From Staphylococcus capitis subsp. capitis (GTDB taxonomy: Bacteria; Bacillota; Bacilli; Staphylococcales; Staphylococcaceae), in assembly GCF_040739495.1 (NCBI RefSeq), contig NZ_CP145263.1:434001-498000 (forward strand): a stretch of DNA of 64,000 bases. Reading direction: 5' to 3'. This document shows, in pieces, positions 46,921 through 55,824 of this stretch (the stretch's first letter is position 1; each line of letters starts with the position of its first letter). The position numbers and the translations under genes were made by a program. Under the pieces are notes generated by a model. The model was not told the origin of the DNA and made no database searches. It was given only the letters and a program-made list of their open reading frames with translations.

Positions 46921-48078
46921 TTATGGTTTTAATTTCAAATTCAATTTGATGAGACGGGCGATATTTGTTGCAGTTCTTTGCATGAATTGTGGTCCATTTT
47001 CAAGGGTGGTCTTTAAATCAGAAGGATACTCAGTAATGCTAAAGACAGTGTCAATGCCGTGGCGGTAAACTTCTTGATACTGATCACCGAGGCTACCACA
47101 AATTGCAATAACCGGGATGTCATATGCCTTTGCAACTTTCGCAACGCCTATGGGTGTTTTACCATAAATCGTTTGCTTATCCATTTTACCTTCCCCTGTA
47201 ATAACAATTTGAGCATCTTTCACTCTCTCTTGAAAACGTGTTTCATCTAGAACTACATCTATACCTGCTTGCAAATTAGCATCAAGAAAAGCTAGTAAAG
47301 CAGTACCCATGCCACCAGCTGCGCCTGCACCCGGTATATCTTTGACAGACTTTTGTAATTCTTCTTTAATTTTATCATGATAGTGACTTAATGCGGAATC
47401 CAACTTTGGTATCATCTTTTCAGTAGCGCCTTTTTGAGGTCCATATATTACAGTAGCGCCTTGGTCACCCAATAATGGGTTTGTAACGTCACAAGCTACT
47501 TTAATTTCAACGTTTTGTAGCAAAGGATTGAGATGAGAGGTGTCAATCTTATCAATTGTGTTTAACGCTGCTCCACCAGGTTTAATTTCATTATGCTCAA
47601 CATCTTTAAAAGAAACTCCTAATGCTTGCAACATACCCACGCCACCGTCATTGGTCGCGCTTCCTCCTATTCCTAAAATGATTTTCTTTACACCATGTTT
47701 AAGTGCTTCATTAATGAGTTGTCCAGTTCCATAGGAGGAAGTTTGAAGTGGATTTCTCTCCTCATGGGTTAATAAATGAAGGCCAGACGCCTCAGCCATT
47801 TCTATAATAGCTGTTTCATATTGATCACTTCTTGCATAACTTGCATCAATATTTCTAAAGAGAGGGTCTTTAACTTGAACGGTATAGGAAGTCGCCTTTA
47901 AAGCTTCTTTCAAAGCTTCAGTTGTTCCTTCGCCACCATCCGCCATAGGTATAAGGTCGTAAGTAACTTGATCATTAAACACTTCTTGAAAGCCATTTTG
48001 AATTGCAGTAGCTGCCTCTTTCGCTGTCATACTCTCTTTAAACGAATCTGGGGCAATAACTATTTTAAATTGTGACAC
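46921..48078 (-). CDS. glxK: Glycerate kinase, 385 aa
   Basis: ATP-dependent glycerate 2/3-kinase of the GlxK/GarK family, cytoplasmic: IVIAPDSFKESMTAKEAATA start, PMADGGEGTTEAL, GIGGSATNDGGVGMLQALG, and GAGAAGGMGTALLAFL motifs. Feeds glycerate into lower glycolysis. Length normal. The downstream gene on the same strand encodes the coiled-coil membrane protein. Confidence 0.93.
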   Translation of the reverse strand: MSQFKIVIAPDSFKESMTAKEAATAIQNGFQEVFNDQVTYDLIPMADGGEGTTEALKEALKATSYTVQVKDPLFRNIDASYARSDQYETAIIEMAEASGLHLLTHEERNPLQTSSYGTGQLINEALKHGVKKIILGIGGSATNDGGVGMLQALGVSFKDVEHNEIKPGGAALNTIDKIDTSHLNPLLQNVEIKVACDVTNPLLGDQGATVIYGPQKGATEKMIPKLDSALSHYHDKIKEELQKSVKDIPGAGAAGGMGTALLAFLDANLQAGIDVVLDETRFQERVKDAQIVITGEGKMDKQTIYGKTPIGVAKVAKAYDIPVIAICGSLGDQYQEVYRHGIDTVFSITEYPSDLKTTLENGPQFMQRTATNIARLIKLNLKLKP

Positions 48079-48258
48079 GCAATCACTTCCTATTATTATG
48101 TTTTATTGCTATTTCATAAAAAAATAAACTTCAACTAAAGTCACACTTATCATTATCTTTTGGAAAGGTATAGTCATTTATATGTTTTTAAGTCTATAAT
48201 AAAATTAAATAAATTAAGCTTACGATAAAACATCATGAACATGCAGAGAGGACATCTT

Positions 48259-49746
48259 ATGAAACAACTTAAACAACACGAACAATTATGTTGGTATATA
48301 GGTATTATATTATTTTATTTCATTATGGCTATTCTAACACCATTATCTTTTGTGGACTGGCATTGGTATTTAAATTCACACATAAGTTCACTTGGGCAAG
48401 ATTTAATGAGAACGAATGGAAGATATCTCGGGAATTTTTTAGAGATTCTCGCGATGCATAGCGCTATTTTCAAATATTTAAGTTATACTGCTTTATCGTG
48501 TTTAATGATTTACTTTTGTTCAATGATAGTGAATGTAAATAAAAAGTTTATATATATTTTGATATGTTTTACATTGTTAATAATGATTCCAAGTGGAGTT
48601 TATAGTGAAAGTTATGGATGGATAGCAGGATTCTACAATTATATTCCTTCATCAATAATCTCATTATTCATCTTATATACTATCATTTATATTCTTTATG
48701 GAGATGAGGAGGCTAGTATTAATCATCTTTGGCTGTTTCTCACAGCTTGTTTGTTTGGGCAGTTATTTATTGAAAATATCACTATATACAATAGTCTTAT
48801 CATTTTAATTGGTGCTAGTATATATGGCATCCAACATAAAAAGCTAAACTACTATTTAATTGTAGGCTTTATGCTAAGTTGCATTGGCGCAATCATTATG
48901 TTTTTAAATCCTATTTACTTTAAAATCATCGATGGTAAAACAATCTACCATTCTATTTCAGATAAAGTAGGCATTATACATAAAATAGGAACGACTTTAT
49001 TAATGGACTTTCCTAAGTATATATTTCTTAATCAATATTTAATACTCGTAGTTATTTCGGTTATCATTACAATACTTTTGGTTCGTAATACAATTTTTGT
49101 AAACCAACATGTTGTTATTAAATTTGCAATTATGTATGGTTTGTACAGTTTACCGTTTTATAAATTACTCATCTATGATCAATTCCATTTTGAAATATAT
49201 ACAAAATCATTTTCAATAGCTTTATTAAACTTCTTGATTTGTGCAGTTTTCTTTGCGGTCTTTATATATAGTACAGTCATATTAATATCAGAAAAATATT
49301 TAAGAGCCATCGCTTTAGGATGTTTAATTTCAATCGTGTTATCGACACTACCATTATTGGTTGTGGCTCCAATAGGAAATAGAAACTTTTATTTCATATA
49401 CGTGCTGTGGTTAATATTTTTACTTTGTTTTGTAAAGCAATTTGATGGAAATATCAATAAAGTAACGACTATCGTTAAGGCAATTGCATGTGTTTATAGT
49501 TTGATATTCGTTATAGGATTTAGCTTGATTTATCAAAGTAGTGTCAATAGAATTGAAAATGTTGAAGAACAATTAAAAAATGGTAAGCGTCATCAAAGTA
49601 TTATATTAGAGAGATTACCTTTCGAAAAATATACGCATTTAACAACACCGTCAACGAAGACGGATTTCAATGACTTTAAAGCATATTATGATTTGCCAAA
49701 AGATCTAAAGTTTAAAGTAGTACCATTTGGTTATGATGGAGAATAA
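48259..49746 (+). CDS. Multi-pass membrane protein, DUF6056/GT-C-like, 495 aa
   Basis: About twelve transmembrane helices with an early DWHWYLNSHISSL segment in the first extracytoplasmic loop and GNRNFYFIYVLWLIFLL towards the end; the last 70 residues are a soluble domain. The arrangement (acidic residue after helix 1, long soluble tail) resembles GT-C-type glycosyltransferases that use lipid-linked sugars. ATG 48259 with GAGAGG seven bases upstream is preferred. The next gene is a GtrA-like flippase, 16 bases downstream, supporting a lipid-linked sugar role. I infer, but cannot show, enzymatic activity. Confidence 0.72.
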   Translation: MKQLKQHEQLCWYIGIILFYFIMAILTPLSFVDWHWYLNSHISSLGQDLMRTNGRYLGNFLEILAMHSAIFKYLSYTALSCLMIYFCSMIVNVNKKFIYILICFTLLIMIPSGVYSESYGWIAGFYNYIPSSIISLFILYTIIYILYGDEEASINHLWLFLTACLFGQLFIENITIYNSLIILIGASIYGIQHKKLNYYLIVGFMLSCIGAIIMFLNPIYFKIIDGKTIYHSISDKVGIIHKIGTTLLMDFPKYIFLNQYLILVVISVIITILLVRNTIFVNQHVVIKFAIMYGLYSLPFYKLLIYDQFHFEIYTKSFSIALLNFLICAVFFAVFIYSTVILISEKYLRAIALGCLISIVLSTLPLLVVAPIGNRNFYFIYVLWLIFLLCFVKQFDGNINKVTTIVKAIACVYSLIFVIGFSLIYQSSVNRIENVEEQLKNGKRHQSIILERLPFEKYTHLTTPSTKTDFNDFKAYYDLPKDLKFKVVPFGYDGE

Positions 49747-49762
49747 TTAAAGGAGATAGAGA

Positions 49763-50143
49763 ATGAGATTAACCCAGACACATTTTGAAATTATCAAATT
49801 TGTAATAGTGGGTGGAATCAATACTTTAAATTACTATATTGTATATTTATTACTTCTAAAGTTATTAGGTGTTAATTACTTGGTCAGTCATATCACGGGA
49901 TTTATTGTGAGTTTCATCATTTCTTATTACTTAAATTGTTATTTTGTTTATAGGGTAAAACCAACGCTAAAAAAGTTTTTAAGTTTTCCACTTACACAGG
50001 TGATTAATATGGGAATGCAAACATTACTTTTATACATATTTGTGCAGTGGTTTCATTTCCCTTCAGAGATAGCCCCATTTGTAGGATTAATTATTACGAT
50101 ACCGGTAACATTTATTTTGTCTAAGTGGATCTTACGAGATTAA
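49763..50143 (+). CDS. GtrA-like membrane protein, 126 aa
   Basis: A four-helix GtrA-like protein: FEIIKFVIVGGINTLNYYIVY and HITGFIVSFIISYYLNCYFVYR are the family hallmarks, with a C-terminal FILSKWILRD tail. GtrA proteins are proposed to flip lipid-linked glucose (or other sugars) across the membrane for glycosylation of O-antigen or teichoic acid. It follows the GT-C-like gene after 16 bases, with AAGGAG before ATG, so they form an operon. No GtrB-type transferase is present. Confidence 0.85.
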   Translation: MRLTQTHFEIIKFVIVGGINTLNYYIVYLLLLKLLGVNYLVSHITGFIVSFIISYYLNCYFVYRVKPTLKKFLSFPLTQVINMGMQTLLLYIFVQWFHFPSEIAPFVGLIITIPVTFILSKWILRD

Positions 50144-50155
50144 TTGAGTTTAGAT

Positions 50156-50200
50156 AAAGCAACCGACTAAGTACGTTGTACTGAGTGGGTTGCTTTTTTT
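50156..50200 (+). terminator. Terminator of the GT-C-like/GtrA operon
   Basis: AGCAACC...GGTTGCT, with GACTAAGTAC/GTACTGAGT inside, is followed by TTTTTTT. Confidence 0.88.
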
Positions 50201-50375
50201 AAAAAGAGATTTGAGATTGTGATTAAATTTGAATAAATATAAATTATAAATTAGGCAAATCTAAAAATTTCATTAGTTTATTTTCATAAAAAATATAGAA
50301 ATAAAAAAACGTTGTAATACCTCAGTTATTGTTTCATACTAAAGTTATTAAAGCATATTAAGGTGGTAAATAAGC

Positions 50376-51269
50376 ATGTCTCAAAGTGAAAATTTGAAGA
50401 TTGCTCAACGTGGTGCCTATCTTAGTTTAGTCGTGTATATTATTCTTTCAATAGCCAAATATGTTACCGGATATATATACCAATCTGCAGCGGTTCGAGC
50501 AGATGCGTTAAATAATATGACAGATATTATCGTTTCAATTGCAGTTATTGTCGGACTAAAAATTTCTATTAAACCTGCAGATAAAAATCATCAATACGGT
50601 CATTTAAAATCTGAGAATATTTCGACATTACTTGTATCTTTTATTATTATGTTTGTCGGGATACAGGTTGTAACGGAAAATGCACCAAGACTTATTACAC
50701 AAGATAGACATGTACCTAATGTAATTACAATTATTGTCAGTGTAGTCAGTGGTGTGATTATGTTAGGTGTATTTTATGTTAATCATAGACTCGCTAAAAA
50801 AACTAATAGCAGTTCGTTACGATCTGCAGCAAAAGATAACTTATCCGATAGTTTAGTCAGTATCGGTACAGCTATAGGTCTTATATTCACGCAAATTGGA
50901 TTTCCAATTGTAGATATTATTTTAGCGACACTTCTAGGTTTATTAATAATTTATACCGGGTTTGGGATTTTTAAAGAGTCAATCTTTACTTTAAGTGACG
51001 GATTTAATGAAAGAGATCTAGAAGACTATCGTAATGATATATTAGAAGTGAAAGATGTTATCGACGTGAATAATATTAAAGGGCGTTATCATGGAAGTAG
51101 TATTTTTCTTGATGTAACTATCGTCGTGAAACCGAATCTGTCATTGTATGAAGCTCATCAAATTTGTGATAGAGTAGAGCATCATTTACATGAAAAAGGT
51201 ATTTCTTCAGTATATGTTCATCCCGAACCTTATAATCAAGAAGAAAATGGTAAAACGATTAAAGAGTAA
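50376..51269 (+). CDS. mntE: Cation diffusion facilitator, Mn-type, 297 aa
   Basis: A CDF-family divalent metal exporter with six transmembrane helices and a C-terminal cytoplasmic ferredoxin-like domain. The metal-site residues are Asn46 and Asp50 in helix 2 and Asp154 and Asp158 in helix 5 (NxxxD and DxxxD), the pattern of Mn-exporting CDFs such as MntE rather than Zn CDFs, which have His. RBS AAGGTGG precedes ATG 50376. Monocistronic. Confidence 0.82.
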   Translation: MSQSENLKIAQRGAYLSLVVYIILSIAKYVTGYIYQSAAVRADALNNMTDIIVSIAVIVGLKISIKPADKNHQYGHLKSENISTLLVSFIIMFVGIQVVTENAPRLITQDRHVPNVITIIVSVVSGVIMLGVFYVNHRLAKKTNSSSLRSAAKDNLSDSLVSIGTAIGLIFTQIGFPIVDIILATLLGLLIIYTGFGIFKESIFTLSDGFNERDLEDYRNDILEVKDVIDVNNIKGRYHGSSIFLDVTIVVKPNLSLYEAHQICDRVEHHLHEKGISSVYVHPEPYNQEENGKTIKE

Positions 51270-51302
51270 AAACATAATTAGAGTGAGAAAATAATTTAAA
51301 AT

Positions 51303-51348
51303 AAACCCCTAAATGAATTGATTTTAAAAAGTTCATTTAGGGGTTTTG
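51303..51348. terminator. Terminator after the CDF gene
   Basis: AAACCCCTAAATGAA pairs with TTCATTTAGGGGTTT across a 14-base loop. Confidence 0.9.
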
Positions 51349-51470
51349 GCTATATTAATACGTAGAGAGATGTTGAATTATTAAGATAATAGTTGAAATA
51401 TAGCTTTAGTTAATAGTAGATCGTATCTTAAACAATCATTATATTTTTATAGGTTTAACCTAATTATAAA

Positions 51471-51881
51471 TTACCAATACCCGTTAGTTTCGCGGAAAGA
51501 AATAGCATCATCTATAGAACCATAACGTTCTTTGGCATAATTAATCATACCTTTAGTTTGAGTAGCGACTGAACCATATCCCCATGATTGATTAGTTTGA
51601 CCTAATCCATGATATTGTCCATTAGATGCATTTGGATCTCCGCCTGATTCAGGAAGTACGATTTTTTCCCAAAGTGCTTTTGTACCTCCAGCTTTTATGA
51701 ATTCTTGATATACTTCGCTTGTTGACTCACTACTTGCATTAGAGCTATGGCTAGATGATGTTTGAGTAGCTGTAGAATTATAATTTTGATTAGTATTTTC
51801 GGCAGCATGTGCATTACCGGCTTCTAAACCTGTAGCGCCTATTGAAACTGTAGCTAGAATTGCTAGTATTGATTTTTTCAT
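51471..51881 (-). CDS. Secreted SceD/IsaA-like transglycosylase domain protein, 136 aa
   Basis: A secreted protein with an N-terminal signal peptide (predicted cleavage after AHA at about residue 27), a Ser/Thr/Asn-rich linker and a C-terminal lysozyme-like domain: LWEKIVLPESGGDPNA carries the presumptive catalytic Glu, then GLGQTNQSWGYGSVATQTKGMINYAKERYGS. The last third matches S. aureus SceD closely, but the total is much shorter (136 versus about 231 aa) because the linker is short. It probably cleaves peptidoglycan and is likely WalKR-controlled, although no WalR box was found by eye. Confidence 0.82.
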   Translation of the reverse strand: MKKSILAILATVSIGATGLEAGNAHAAENTNQNYNSTATQTSSSHSSNASSESTSEVYQEFIKAGGTKALWEKIVLPESGGDPNASNGQYHGLGQTNQSWGYGSVATQTKGMINYAKERYGSIDDAISFRETNGYW

Positions 51882-52288
51882 AATTAATAACTCCTTTTAC
51901 TAGAATCTGTCTGAAAATGCAGTTCATGATGCAGGTATCACAGATCTATTTTAATTTGTGTCTTTCTCAAGTTGTAAATACACTATATCATCGCAATTGT
52001 TTTCATAGGTTACATCAAAGTAAAAATACAAAGTCAGATATTTTATTCATAAAACAAACATTTCAATATATCAATGTCTTGTGACAATATATTACGAAAA
52101 TAGCCATACAATTACTTGGGAAAATAAGTTTTAACGGTCTATAATAATAGTAGTGAGAGAGAAAAATGAGGTCAGTTATTCATGTAATCATTAAGTCATG
52201 TTAGCAATCTCATTGTTATATTTACGCTCATGTTTTGAGATTGTGTAGTGGTTGATTACGTAATTTTAAATTAGGAAGGTGTTTTTTT
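51882..52288. other. Divergent intergenic region, SceD-like gene and gpmA
   Basis: About 400 bases. On the minus strand the leader of the SceD-like gene folds into ATCTGT...ACAGAT (51905-51910/51940-51945) with an inner TGCA...TGCA. I see no gene here. Confidence 0.5.
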
Positions 52289-52975
52289 ATGCCAAAATTA
52301 ATATTATGTCGTCATGGACAAAGTGAATGGAATGCTAAAAACTTATTTACCGGTTGGGCAGATGTGAAGTTGTCTGAACAAGGAATTGAAGAAGCTAAAA
52401 CTGCAGGTGAAAAAGTAGCAGATAATAAATTAGAAATTGATGTTGCCTATACATCGTTATTAACTAGAGCTTTAGAAACAACACAATATATTTTAGCAGG
52501 TTCTAATCAACAGTGGATTCCAGTGCATAAAAGTTGGCGATTAAATGAACGTCACTATGGTGGATTACAAGGTTTAAATAAAGATGATGCACGTGAAAAA
52601 TGGGGAGAAGAACAAGTTCATCAATGGAGACGTTCTTATGATGTGCAACCACCAGCAGAAAGTGAAGAACAACGTGAAGAATATTTAAACAATCGTAGAT
52701 ATAGACATTTAGATAAAAGAATGATGCCATATTCTGAAAGTTTAAAGGATACATTAGATCGCGTTGTGCCTATTTGGACTGATCGAATTTCACAACATCT
52801 ATTAGATGGTGAAACTGTACTTGTGTCTGCACATGGTAACTCCATTAGAGCATTAATTAAATACCTTGAAAATTTATCTAGTGAAGAGATTGTTGGTTAT
52901 GAAATAAAAACAGGTGCGCCACTTGTTTATGAATTAACTGATGATTTGGAAGTGAAAGATAAATACTATTTATAA
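52289..52975 (+). CDS. gpmA: 2,3-bisphosphoglycerate-dependent phosphoglycerate mutase, 228 aa
   Basis: Glycolytic enzyme interconverting 3- and 2-phosphoglycerate. The phosphohistidine is His9 in LCRHGQSEWN; RALETTQ, LNERHYGGLQG and the C-terminal SAHGNSIRAL provide the remaining active-site residues. Full length. GGAAGG precedes the ATG. Its position next to the MFS exporter and tcyABC matches what I recall of S. aureus order. Confidence 0.95.
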   Translation: MPKLILCRHGQSEWNAKNLFTGWADVKLSEQGIEEAKTAGEKVADNKLEIDVAYTSLLTRALETTQYILAGSNQQWIPVHKSWRLNERHYGGLQGLNKDDAREKWGEEQVHQWRRSYDVQPPAESEEQREEYLNNRRYRHLDKRMMPYSESLKDTLDRVVPIWTDRISQHLLDGETVLVSAHGNSIRALIKYLENLSSEEIVGYEIKTGAPLVYELTDDLEVKDKYYL

Positions 52976-52989
52976 TAGACCAGAATAGA

Positions 52990-53035
52990 GTAAGCCATTA
53001 AATGATAAGTTTAAATCATTTAATGGCTTTTATTA
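52990..53035 (+). terminator. Terminator of gpmA
   Basis: AAGCCATTAAATGA pairs with TCATTTAATGGCTT, followed by TTATT. Confidence 0.9.
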
Positions 53036-53160
53036 TGTGAAGTTATAAGTTGAAAGAATAATAAGGAAATTGTCTGGGAAATATGTCTTACTCATTTCGG
53101 GTAAATGATTAACATATCAAATTTAGATGTTTAAATATAAGTGTTAGAATTTAAAAGATT

Positions 53161-53265
53161 TTATTTCGCTCTTTTATGTTGTTTTATTATTTTCAGAGCA
53201 CGTTTTCTTGTTTTTATATTTGGACTATTCAAATTGCGTCTAGCAGTTTGTAAATCTAATTTCAT
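53161..53265 (-). CDS. 34-residue basic protein, putative metal-homeostasis family
   Basis: A minus-strand ORF of 35 codons with an ideal AAGGAGG ahead of the ATG. The peptide, with the segments ARRNLNSPNIKTRKRALKII and KQHKRAK, is strongly basic and helical. It resembles a family of about 32-35-residue Firmicute proteins labelled putative metal homeostasis protein, with the shared SPNIKTRKRAL block. The function is unproven. A plus-strand frame of 72 codons over the same stretch has no binding site and is ignored. Confidence 0.72.
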   Translation of the reverse strand: MKLDLQTARRNLNSPNIKTRKRALKIIKQHKRAK

Positions 53266-53460
53266 TTTATCTTCCTCCTTGTGTATCTATATTATGGAAG
53301 AAAATGATGCTTTTGTAAATAGTAATAATTACGATTTAACAGAAATACATAAGTCGTAGTATTTTTTTAGAAACAAAAGTGAGCCAACTAAATGATTAAC
53401 TTATTCAAAATATGTATAATAGGCAAATATCTGTTTGATGTTATAAAAGGGGGGAAGGTC

Positions 53461-54903
53461 ATGTCTTTAAAAACAAAGTTAGTCATGATTATCACTATGT
53501 TACTTGGCGGATTTTTTGGTTTGTTAAATGAGACATTATTAACAACAGCTTTACCAAGTATAATGAAAGATTTTCACATTCAGTATTCTCAAGTTCAATG
53601 GTTAACAACAGCGTTTTTACTTACCAATGGAGTGGTTATTCCATTATCAGCATTAGTTATACAACGATTTACTACAAGACAAGTTTTCCTAACAGGAATT
53701 TTAATCTTCTTTGTAGGTACAATTGTTGGAGGTTTTAGTCCCAATTTTACTACGTTATTATTTGCAAGAATTGTTCAAGCTTTAGGTTCAGGTATTATGA
53801 TGCCTTTAATGATGACATCTATTCTAGATATCTTTGAACCTCATGAACGTGGTAAATATATGGGATTCTTTGGACTTGTAATCGGCTTAGCACCTGCGAT
53901 TGGTCCAACATTATCTGGTTATTTAGTTGAATATTTTAATTGGAGATCTTTATTCCATGTTGTTGCACCGATAGCAGCAATCACGTTTATTATCGCCTTA
54001 TTCACTGTTAAGAATGTAGGACAAAATATTAAAGTTCCTATTGATGTAATCTCAATTATATTATCTATATTAGGATTCGGTGGTTTACTTTATGGTACGA
54101 GCTCCATTTCACATGATGGTTGGGACGATCCAATAGTCTTGTCTACGATTATCGGCGGTATTATTTTAGTGGTGTTATTCATTTGGAGACAATCACGCTT
54201 GGATACGCCTTTACTCAATTTTGGTGTCTTTAAAAATAAACAATTTACAATTGGTTTACTTATTATGGCAGTAACAATGATTTCAATGATCGGTTCAGAA
54301 ACAGTGTTACCAATGTTTGTTCAAAATTTATTAAATAAGCCCGCTTTAGACTCAGGACTCATTTTATTACCTGGCGCAATCGTGATGGCTATCATGTCAA
54401 TGACTTCAGGAGCAATGTATGAAAAGTTTGGTGCTAAGCCTTTAGCTATCATCGGAATGTTAATTGTAATCATAACAACTTCGTATTTTGTGGTGATGGA
54501 TGAACATACCTCAACAGTAATGTTAGCTACAGTTTACGCGATTCGTATGATTGGTATAGCATTAGGATTAATGCCAGTAATGACACATACCATGAACCAA
54601 TTAACTCCTGAAATGAATGCGCATGGCTCGTCTATGACTAACACCGTACAACAAGTGGCAGGTTCAATTGGAACAGCTGGATTAATTACTATTTTAAGTC
54701 AAGCGAGTCAACATTTTTCACCTAAAATGAGTGATTATAAAGGTATGAATAAACAAGAAATGGTCAGTCAAATTAAAATAGATACGATGTTGCATGGTTA
54801 TCATGCAGGATTTTTATTTGCAGTGATAATTACGGTGATCAGTTTCTTATGCACATTTATGCTTAAAAAACGTACTAAAAAAGAAAAAGAACAAACTTCA
54901 TGA
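53461..54903 (+). CDS. MFS drug exporter, EmrB/QacA-like, 480 aa
   Basis: Fourteen transmembrane helices of the DHA2 type: VQWLTTAFLLTNGVVIPLSA, motif A-like VIQRFTTRQVFLTG, and GLVIGLAPAIGPTLSGYL. Probable H+-coupled drug or toxic-compound exporter. The ATG at 53461 with GGGGGG at about seven bases is chosen; a longer frame to 53392 has no site. It is followed after about 125 bases by the cystine transporter operon with its own promoter. Confidence 0.88.
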   Translation: MSLKTKLVMIITMLLGGFFGLLNETLLTTALPSIMKDFHIQYSQVQWLTTAFLLTNGVVIPLSALVIQRFTTRQVFLTGILIFFVGTIVGGFSPNFTTLLFARIVQALGSGIMMPLMMTSILDIFEPHERGKYMGFFGLVIGLAPAIGPTLSGYLVEYFNWRSLFHVVAPIAAITFIIALFTVKNVGQNIKVPIDVISIILSILGFGGLLYGTSSISHDGWDDPIVLSTIIGGIILVVLFIWRQSRLDTPLLNFGVFKNKQFTIGLLIMAVTMISMIGSETVLPMFVQNLLNKPALDSGLILLPGAIVMAIMSMTSGAMYEKFGAKPLAIIGMLIVIITTSYFVVMDEHTSTVMLATVYAIRMIGIALGLMPVMTHTMNQLTPEMNAHGSSMTNTVQQVAGSIGTAGLITILSQASQHFSPKMSDYKGMNKQEMVSQIKIDTMLHGYHAGFLFAVIITVISFLCTFMLKKRTKKEKEQTS

Positions 54904-54959
54904 ACGGTATAAAAAATATATTAGAACTTTCTGAACACTTGATATAAGGGAACTTCTTA

Positions 54960-55010
54960 TTGACTATTACACTCTAAAGGGATAAAATATTTTTATTCCG
55001 ATTAGAATAA
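54960..55010 (+). promoter_or_regulatory. Sigma-A promoter and palindromic operator of tcyABC
   Basis: TTGACT (54960-54965), 17 bases, TAAAAT (54983-54988) is a good sigma-A promoter. Immediately downstream, TTATTC (54993-54998), six bases, GAATAA (55005-55010) is a perfect inverted repeat over the expected transcription start, in the position of a repressor operator. CymR would be the candidate regulator for a cystine transporter. Confidence 0.7.
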
Positions 55011-55032
55011 TAAGATTAAGGAGTTTAACTAA

Positions 55033-55824
55033 ATGAAGAGACTTTTATTTTGCATTATCGCTTTAGTATTTGTATTGGCAGCATGTGGTAATAACGATTC
55101 ATCAAGTGATAAAGATAGCAAATCAAGTAGTAAAGATGATAATACATTACGAGTAGGTACTGAAAGTACTTACGCACCATTCACTTTTCACAATAAACAA
55201 GATAAATTAACTGGTTACGATATTGGTGTTATTAAAGCTGTAGCGAAAGCAGAAAACCTCAAATTAAAATTCAATGAAACATCATGGGATTCTATGTTTG
55301 CAGGTTTAGATGCAGGGCGCTTTGATGTCATTGCAAACCAAGTTGGTATCAATAAAGATAGAGAGAAGAAATATAAATTCTCTAATCCTTACACTTATTC
55401 AAGCGCAGTATTAGTTGTACGTGATAATGAGAAAAATATTAAATCATTTAATGATGTTAAAGGTAAAAAATTAGCACAAACATTCACTTCTAACTACGGT
55501 AAATTAGCAAAAGATAAAGGTGCCGACATCACTAAAGTTGATGGTTTCAACCAATCAATGGATTTATTACTTTCTAAACGTGTGGATGCTACGTTTAATG
55601 ATAGTTTATCTTATTTAGATTATAAGAAACAAAAACCTAATGCTAAGATCAAAGCTATTAAAGGTAACGCTGAACAAAATAAATCAGCTTTCGCATTTTC
55701 TAAGAAAGTAGATGATAAAACAATTAAAAAATTCAATGATGGTCTTAAGAAAATCAGAGATAATGGTGAATTAGCTAAAATAGGTAAGAAATGGTTTGGT
55801 CAAGATGTTTCTAAGTCTAAATAA
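55033..55824 (+). CDS. tcyA: Cystine ABC transporter substrate-binding lipoprotein, 263 aa
   Basis: A lipid-anchored solute-binding protein: signal peptide with lipobox LAAC (Cys18), a Ser/Asp/Lys-rich spacer, then an amino-acid-binding fold (LRVGTESTYAPFTFHNKQ, DIGVIKAVAKAENLKLK, FDVIANQVGINKDREKKYKFS). The layout and adjacency to gpmA match TcyA of staphylococci (cystine, cysteine). The gene overlaps the permease gene by 20 bases. Confidence 0.88.
   Translation: MKRLLFCIIALVFVLAACGNNDSSSDKDSKSSSKDDNTLRVGTESTYAPFTFHNKQDKLTGYDIGVIKAVAKAENLKLKFNETSWDSMFAGLDAGRFDVIANQVGINKDREKKYKFSNPYTYSSAVLVVRDNEKNIKSFNDVKGKKLAQTFTSNYGKLAKDKGADITKVDGFNQSMDLLLSKRVDATFNDSLSYLDYKKQKPNAKIKAIKGNAEQNKSAFAFSKKVDDKTIKKFNDGLKKIRDNGELAKIGKKWFGQDVSKSK

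Noticed and set aside
53141..53359. 72-codon plus-strand frame after gpmA
   Set aside because: No binding site; the opposite strand has a better-supported 34-residue gene.
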